Of a stretch of DNA of 64,000 nt, positions 60,179-64,000 are shown piece after piece (position 1 is the first letter of the stretch; each line of letters begins with the position of its first letter). The notes below the pieces were generated by a model. The model had not been told where the DNA came from. It saw nothing but the letters and a program-made list of their open reading frames with translations, and made no database searches. Made by a program: the position numbers and the translations under genes. Source of the DNA: Halomarina pelagica (GTDB lineage: Archaea; Halobacteriota; Halobacteria; Halobacteriales; Haloarculaceae); NCBI RefSeq assembly GCF_024228315.1, contig NZ_CP100454.1:2852001-2916000 (forward strand), written 5' to 3'.

Positions 60179-60197
60179 CCGAGTTAAAACTTTCTGG
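60179..60197 (-). promoter_or_regulatory. Possible operator upstream of the gdh TATA box
   Basis: The minus strand reads AGAAAGTTTTAACTCGG here, just upstream of the likely TATA box. It resembles GGAAAGATTAACTCG before the sugar-binding-protein gene, with one base of difference in spacing. The position upstream of the promoter fits an activator site. Confidence 0.35.
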
Positions 60198-60303
60198 ACG
60201 TGCGCTGCCGCGGCGGACGCCTCCGTTCGGTAGGTCGTGGACGCTCCCTCCGACGCGCCGGAGACCCCCACTCGTTACGTCGGTGGCGCACCATCACCAA
60301 CCG

Positions 60304-61218
60304 ATGTCCGATCGAACCCAGCCGGACGACGCCGTGGACCCGCTTTCCCTGCACGGCGTCGTCCCCCCGACGGTGACCGCCTTCGAGGCGGACGAATCGC
60401 TCGACGCGGAGACGACGGCCGCCCACGCCCGGTACGTGGTCGACGGCGGCGCGCACGCCGTCTTCCCGCTCGGAACGAACGGCGAGTTCGCGCTCCTCAC
60501 CCCGGACGAGCGCGAGTCGGTCGTCGCCGCCGTCGCGGACGAGGTCGGCGACGAGGTGCCCGTCATCGCCGGCGTCGGCGCGCCGAGCACGTACGAGACG
60601 CTGCGCCACGCGGAGCGCGCCGCGGACGCGGGCGCGGACGGCCTCGTCGTCGTCACGCCCTACTACTACCCGCTCGACGACGCGGGCGCGGTTGAGCACT
60701 ACCGCCGCGTCGTCGAGGCCGTCGACGCCCCCGTCTACGTCTACCACATCCCCAGCAAGACCGGCAACGAACTCTCGCGGACGGCGGTCGCCGAGATCGC
60801 CGCGCTGGACGGGATCGCGGGGTTGAAGGACTCGAGCAAGGACGTCCCGTGGCTCGGGCAGGTCATCGCGGACGCCCCCGAACTCACCTACCTGATCGGC
60901 TCCGACTCGCTGCTCCTCCCCGGTCTCGACCTCGGCTGTGCCGGGATGGTCAGCGCCGTCGCCAACGTCTTCCCCGAACTGGTCTGCGACCTCTACGCCG
61001 CCTACGCCGAGGGCGACCGCGGGACCGCCCGCGACCTCCAGTACACGGTGTACCGGGTCCGCGACGCCCTCAAGCGGGGGCCGTACATGGCCGGCGTGAA
61101 GACCGCCCTCGACCTGCGCGGGTTCGACGCCGGGCCGCTCCGAAGCCCCCTGCGAACGATGGACGAGACCGACCGCGCGGCGCTCGAACGCGACCTGCGC
61201 GAACTCGACCTGCTGTAG
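60304..61218 (+). CDS. kdgA: 2-keto-3-deoxy(6-phospho)gluconate aldolase, DHDPS family
   Basis: This 304-residue class I aldolase cleaves KDG or KDPG to pyruvate and glyceraldehyde or its phosphate. The Schiff-base lysine is Lys175 in GIAGLKDSSKD, and Tyr147 lies in VYHIPSKTGNELS. The substrate region FPLGTNGEFALLTPDERE carries the GTNGE(F/S) motif of the family. The sequence starts HGVVPPTVTAFEADESLD, a DHDPS/NAL-type N terminus. The context of gdh, gfcR and gluconate dehydratase favours the Entner-Doudoroff role over lysine synthesis. The ATG at 60304 is chosen; a start seven codons upstream adds MAHHHQP. Confidence 0.88.
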   Translation: MSDRTQPDDAVDPLSLHGVVPPTVTAFEADESLDAETTAAHARYVVDGGAHAVFPLGTNGEFALLTPDERESVVAAVADEVGDEVPVIAGVGAPSTYETLRHAERAADAGADGLVVVTPYYYPLDDAGAVEHYRRVVEAVDAPVYVYHIPSKTGNELSRTAVAEIAALDGIAGLKDSSKDVPWLGQVIADAPELTYLIGSDSLLLPGLDLGCAGMVSAVANVFPELVCDLYAAYAEGDRGTARDLQYTVYRVRDALKRGPYMAGVKTALDLRGFDAGPLRSPLRTMDETDRAALERDLRELDLL

Positions 61219-61255
61219 GGGGCGTCGGATCCCCCGACGCGCCTTCTCTTCCAAG

Positions 61256-61330
61256 GCGATTAAACATTATTATATGAATATCACAAGTGGCAATAAGATA
61301 CATCACACCTAATACGTCTACGTATACGAC
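61256..61330 (+). promoter_or_regulatory. AT-rich promoter of the gntP-like gene
   Basis: The 75 bases contain ATTAAACATTATTATATGAATATCAC with a TATA-like ATTATATG around 61267-61276, about 60 bases before the ATG. A short palindrome TACGTCTACGTATACG lies just before the start. The upstream kdgA gene ends 37 bases earlier, so gntP has its own promoter. Confidence 0.5.
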
Positions 61331-62716
61331 ATGGCATATCCGTACAGCCCGCTGGTCGCGTTCGCCGTCGGCATCGCGGCCGTCGTGTTCCTGCTGGTGT
61401 ACCTGGACCTCCCCGCGTTCCTCGGTCTCGTCGTCGCCACGCTCCTCGTCGGACTCGTGACGCCCGCCGTTCCCCTCCCGAAGATCCCGGCGAAGCTGGC
61501 GTCGGCCTTCGGCGAGAACATGGCCGGGATCGGCATCCCGATCCTGATGGCGGCCGTCATCGGGAAGTCCATGCTCGAGAGCGGATCGGCGGAGCGCATC
61601 GTCCGCGGCGCGACCGCGGTGACGGGTCGGGACAACGCCGACATCGCCCTGTGGGGGAGCAGTTCCTTCCTCGCGATCCCCGTCTTCTTCGACAACGTGT
61701 TCTACCTGATGGCCCCGCTCGCGCGGTCGATGCGGGCGCGGGTCGGCGACAACTACGCGCTCTACCTCGTCGTCGTCGGGGCGGGTGCCGCGACCACGCA
61801 CGTGTTCGTGCCGCCCACGCCCGGTCCGCTGGCCGTCGCCGCCGAGGTCGCCCCCGGCAGTCTCGGGATGGTCATCCTCGTCGGCCTGGCGGTCGCCGTC
61901 CCGTCCGCGCTCGTCGCGGGGCTGCTCTACGGGCGGTGGATCAACCGCCGCATCGAGATCCCGCTGCGCGACGCGATGGACACCTCCGGCGACGACATCA
62001 GGGAGATCTCGAACCGCTCGCTCGACAGGCTCCCCGGGATCGGCGAGGCGACCCTGCCGGTGATTCTCGCGGTCGTCCTCGTCGCCTCCAACACCGTGGT
62101 GACGACCTTCCTCGGCGAGTCGTACGTCCTCGGCCCCATCGACCTCGCCGCGATCACCGGCTTCCTCGGCAACCCGAACTTCGCGCTCACCGCCGCCGCG
62201 CTCACCGCGGCGGCCACGTACCGCCGGTGGGCACCGTTCGACGACACGACGTGGAGCGACCAGCTGACGGAGGCGCTCAGGAGCGGCGGCAACATCGCCG
62301 CGATCACCGCCGCCGGCGGCGCGTTCGGCGCGATGCTCGCGGCCGCCGGCATCGGCGACTTCGTCGCCGAGGCGCTCGCCGACGTCGGCCTCGGACTGCT
62401 CGTCACCGCCTGGCTCATCGCCGCGCTCGTTCGCGTCGCGCAGGGGTCCGCGACCGTCGCCATGCTCACGACGGCGGGCATCGTCGCGCCGCTCGTCGGG
62501 AGCCTCGCCGTCCACCCCGCCTACCTCGTGATGGCGATCGGTGCCGGCGGCAACATCGCCTCGTGGTACAACGACAGCGGGTTCTGGCTGGTGAAGGAGA
62601 TCGGCGGCCTCACGCAACTGGAGACGCTCAAGACGTGGACCGTCCTGACGACGATCATCTCGGTGACGGGGCTGGCGGTGGTCCTCGTCATGTCGCGGAT
62701 CGTCCCGCTCGCCTGA
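61331..62716 (+). CDS. gntP: GntP-family gluconate/sugar-acid permease
   Basis: This 461-residue membrane symporter has about twelve helices. Family blocks are FGENMAGIGIPILMAAVIGKSMLESGSAERIV, FLAIPVFFDNVFYLMAPLARSM and AATTHVFVPPTPGPLAVAAEVAPGSLGMVI. The T-H-x-F-V-P-P-T-P-G-P motif is the hallmark of gluconate:H+ symporters. GAGGNIASWYNDSGFWLVKEIGGL near the C terminus is equally typical. It should deliver gluconate or a related acid to the dehydratase encoded next, 55 bases downstream. Confidence 0.92.
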   Translation: MAYPYSPLVAFAVGIAAVVFLLVYLDLPAFLGLVVATLLVGLVTPAVPLPKIPAKLASAFGENMAGIGIPILMAAVIGKSMLESGSAERIVRGATAVTGRDNADIALWGSSSFLAIPVFFDNVFYLMAPLARSMRARVGDNYALYLVVVGAGAATTHVFVPPTPGPLAVAAEVAPGSLGMVILVGLAVAVPSALVAGLLYGRWINRRIEIPLRDAMDTSGDDIREISNRSLDRLPGIGEATLPVILAVVLVASNTVVTTFLGESYVLGPIDLAAITGFLGNPNFALTAAALTAAATYRRWAPFDDTTWSDQLTEALRSGGNIAAITAAGGAFGAMLAAAGIGDFVAEALADVGLGLLVTAWLIAALVRVAQGSATVAMLTTAGIVAPLVGSLAVHPAYLVMAIGAGGNIASWYNDSGFWLVKEIGGLTQLETLKTWTVLTTIISVTGLAVVLVMSRIVPLA

Positions 62717-62771
62717 ACGCCGTCGAGCCGAGAGCCTCAAACTTTTACTAACGGGCGAGTGAACTCCCGCC

Positions 62772-64000
62772 ATGGCCAGGGACTACACCTCGCTTCACGA
62801 CCCGAACGCGGAGTACACGATGCGGGAACTCTCCAGCGAGTCGATGGGCCTCGCGAACGACCGCGGCGCGCGCGACGTCGAGATCACGGACGTCCAGACG
62901 GCGATGGTCGACGGAAACTTCCCGTGGACGCTGGTGCGCGTCTACACCGACGCGGGCGTCGTCGGCACCGGCGAGGCCTACTGGGGCGCGGGCGTCCCCG
63001 AACTCGTCGAGCGGATGACGCCGTTCGTCGTCGGCGAGAACCCGCTCGACATCGACCGCCTGTTCGAGCACCTCGTCCAGAAGATGTCCGGCGAGGGCTC
63101 GATCGAGGGCGTCACCGTCACCGCCATCTCGGGCATCGAGATCGCGCTGCACGACCTCGCCGGGAAGCTCCTCGACGTGCCCGCCTACCAGTTGCTCGGC
63201 GGGAAGTACCGCGACTCGATGCGCGTCTACTGCGACTGCCACACCGAGGAGGAGGCAGACCCCGAGGCCTGCGCCGACGAGGCAGAGCGCGTCGTCGAGG
63301 ACCTCGGCTACGACGCGCTGAAGTTCGACCTCGACGTGCCGAGCGGCTTCGAGAAGGACCGCGCGAACCGCCACCTCCGCCCCGGCGAGATCCGCCACAA
63401 GGCCGAGATCGTAGAGCGCGTCACCGAGCGCGTGAAGGACCGCGCCGACGTAGCGTTCGACTGTCACTGGACGTACACCGCAAACAGCGCCGAGCGCCTC
63501 GCCCGCGCCATCGAGGACTTCGACGTGTGGTGGCTCGAGGACCCCGTCCCGCCGGAGAACCACGACGTGCAGCGGGAGGTCACCCACGGGACGACGACCC
63601 CGATCACCGCCGGCGAGAACGTCTACCGCAAGCACGGCCACCGCCGCCTGCTCGAGGAGCAGGCCGTCGACATCGTCGCGCCGGACCTGCCGAAGGTCGG
63701 CGGCATGCGCGAGACGCGGAAGATCGCCGACATGGCGGACACCTACTACGTCCCGGTCGCGATGCACAACGTCTCCTCGCCGATCGCGACGATGGCGAGC
63801 GCGCAGGTCGGCGCGGCCATCCCGAACGCGCTCGCGGTCGAGTACCACTCCTACGAACTCGGCTGGTGGGACGACCTCGTCGAGGAGACCGTCATCGAGG
63901 ACGGGTACATCGAGATCCCCGAGAAGCCGGGCCTCGGCCTGACGCTCGACCTCGACGCCGTCGAGGAGCACCTCGTCGAGGGCGAGGAGCTGTTCGACTG
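62772..64000 (+). CDS. gnaD: Gluconate dehydratase, enolase superfamily (last base of stop lies outside the window)
   Basis: This enzyme dehydrates gluconate to 2-keto-3-deoxygluconate. 409 residues are visible, and the window ends at TG of what is probably a TGA stop. The enolase-superfamily capping domain begins EITDVQTAMVDGNFPWTLVRVYTD. The barrel carries metal ligands in VAFDCHWTY (Asp), WWLEDPVPPEN (Glu) and ITAGENVYRKHGH (Glu), with a C-terminal catalytic histidine in PVAMHNVSSP. The missing KxK lysine pattern and the His match mandelate-racemase-like sugar-acid dehydratases. It follows gntP and completes the pathway with kdgA. Confidence 0.88.
   Translation, partial: MARDYTSLHDPNAEYTMRELSSESMGLANDRGARDVEITDVQTAMVDGNFPWTLVRVYTDAGVVGTGEAYWGAGVPELVERMTPFVVGENPLDIDRLFEHLVQKMSGEGSIEGVTVTAISGIEIALHDLAGKLLDVPAYQLLGGKYRDSMRVYCDCHTEEEADPEACADEAERVVEDLGYDALKFDLDVPSGFEKDRANRHLRPGEIRHKAEIVERVTERVKDRADVAFDCHWTYTANSAERLARAIEDFDVWWLEDPVPPENHDVQREVTHGTTTPITAGENVYRKHGHRRLLEEQAVDIVAPDLPKVGGMRETRKIADMADTYYVPVAMHNVSSPIATMASAQVGAAIPNALAVEYHSYELGWWDDLVEETVIEDGYIEIPEKPGLGLTLDLDAVEEHLVEGEELFD

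Overview
The window is chromosomal DNA from a haloarchaeon (class Halobacteria). Evidence: very high G+C with strong GC3 codon bias, proteins rich in Asp/Glu, archaeal information-processing genes (ribosomal proteins L1, L10/P0, L12/P1 and L11, SRP19, Gar1, Fen1, Trm5, Dph5, Drg), an S-layer glycoprotein with a PGF-CTERM anchor plus archaeosortase A, and the regulator GfcR with glucose dehydrogenase and gluconate dehydratase of the semi-phosphorylative Entner-Doudoroff pathway. About 70 protein genes and one tRNA gene (tRNA-Thr, anticodon CGT) are supported. There is no rRNA operon and no CRISPR array.

Layout. 1-10.6 kb is mostly housekeeping: a coiled-coil protein cut by the window edge, purA, a Trm112-like protein, cbiX with a DR2241-like partner, cysS and corA. 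It is interrupted by a repeat-rich non-coding block (3.59-4.36 kb) and a long fold-back palindrome (6.50-6.78 kb). 10.6-13.2 kb looks accessory: a stem-loop-dense stretch resembling an IS200/IS605 remnant, a wHTH regulator divergent from an unusual protein that may have a nucleoside-deoxyribosyltransferase/TIR-like fold, and a gene fragment. 13.2-22.9 kb holds a TctA-like permease and the L12-L10-L1 operon. L11 is separated from that operon by three accessory genes, and VNG_1110C-like, drg and a membrane protein gene follow it. 22.9-25.4 kb carries an NhaC antiporter and a double VOC protein.

25.7-31.7 kb is the cell-surface locus: two S-layer-type glycoproteins, both with PGF-CTERM tails, followed by artA, whose product should process those tails. 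The two glycoprotein genes share a 13-nt leader motif 94-95 nt before the start codon. 31.7-41.7 kb carries dph5, an aldo/keto reductase, trm5, a GCS2-type ligase, small zinc-finger proteins (37.2 and 37.7 kb, too short for ordinary ORF calls), a PadR-like regulator, a universal stress protein, the tRNA gene and a CAP-domain protein. 41.9-45.1 kb is a corrinoid/iron-type BtuCD-BtuF uptake locus with a PGF-CTERM-anchored binding protein. 45.3-53.6 kb has srp19-gar1-presenilin-type protease, a second copy of the repeat block seen at 4 kb, an ornithine-cyclodeaminase-like protein, an MFS transporter, a SugE/Gdx exporter, fen1, dodecin and BolA.

53.7-64.0 kb is a sugar module. A four-gene carbohydrate ABC transporter lies beside gfcR-gdh, 2-keto-3-deoxygluconate aldolase, a GntP permease and gluconate dehydratase. 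Together these would take up sugar or gluconate, oxidise glucose, dehydrate gluconate and cleave KDG/KDPG under GfcR control.

The best candidates for undescribed biology are the duplicated TATA-plus-hairpin element at 4.0 and 47.1 kb, the shared leader motif of the two S-layer genes, and the accessory pair at 11.6-13.0 kb. Family names rest on recognition of motifs by eye; no database search was run.
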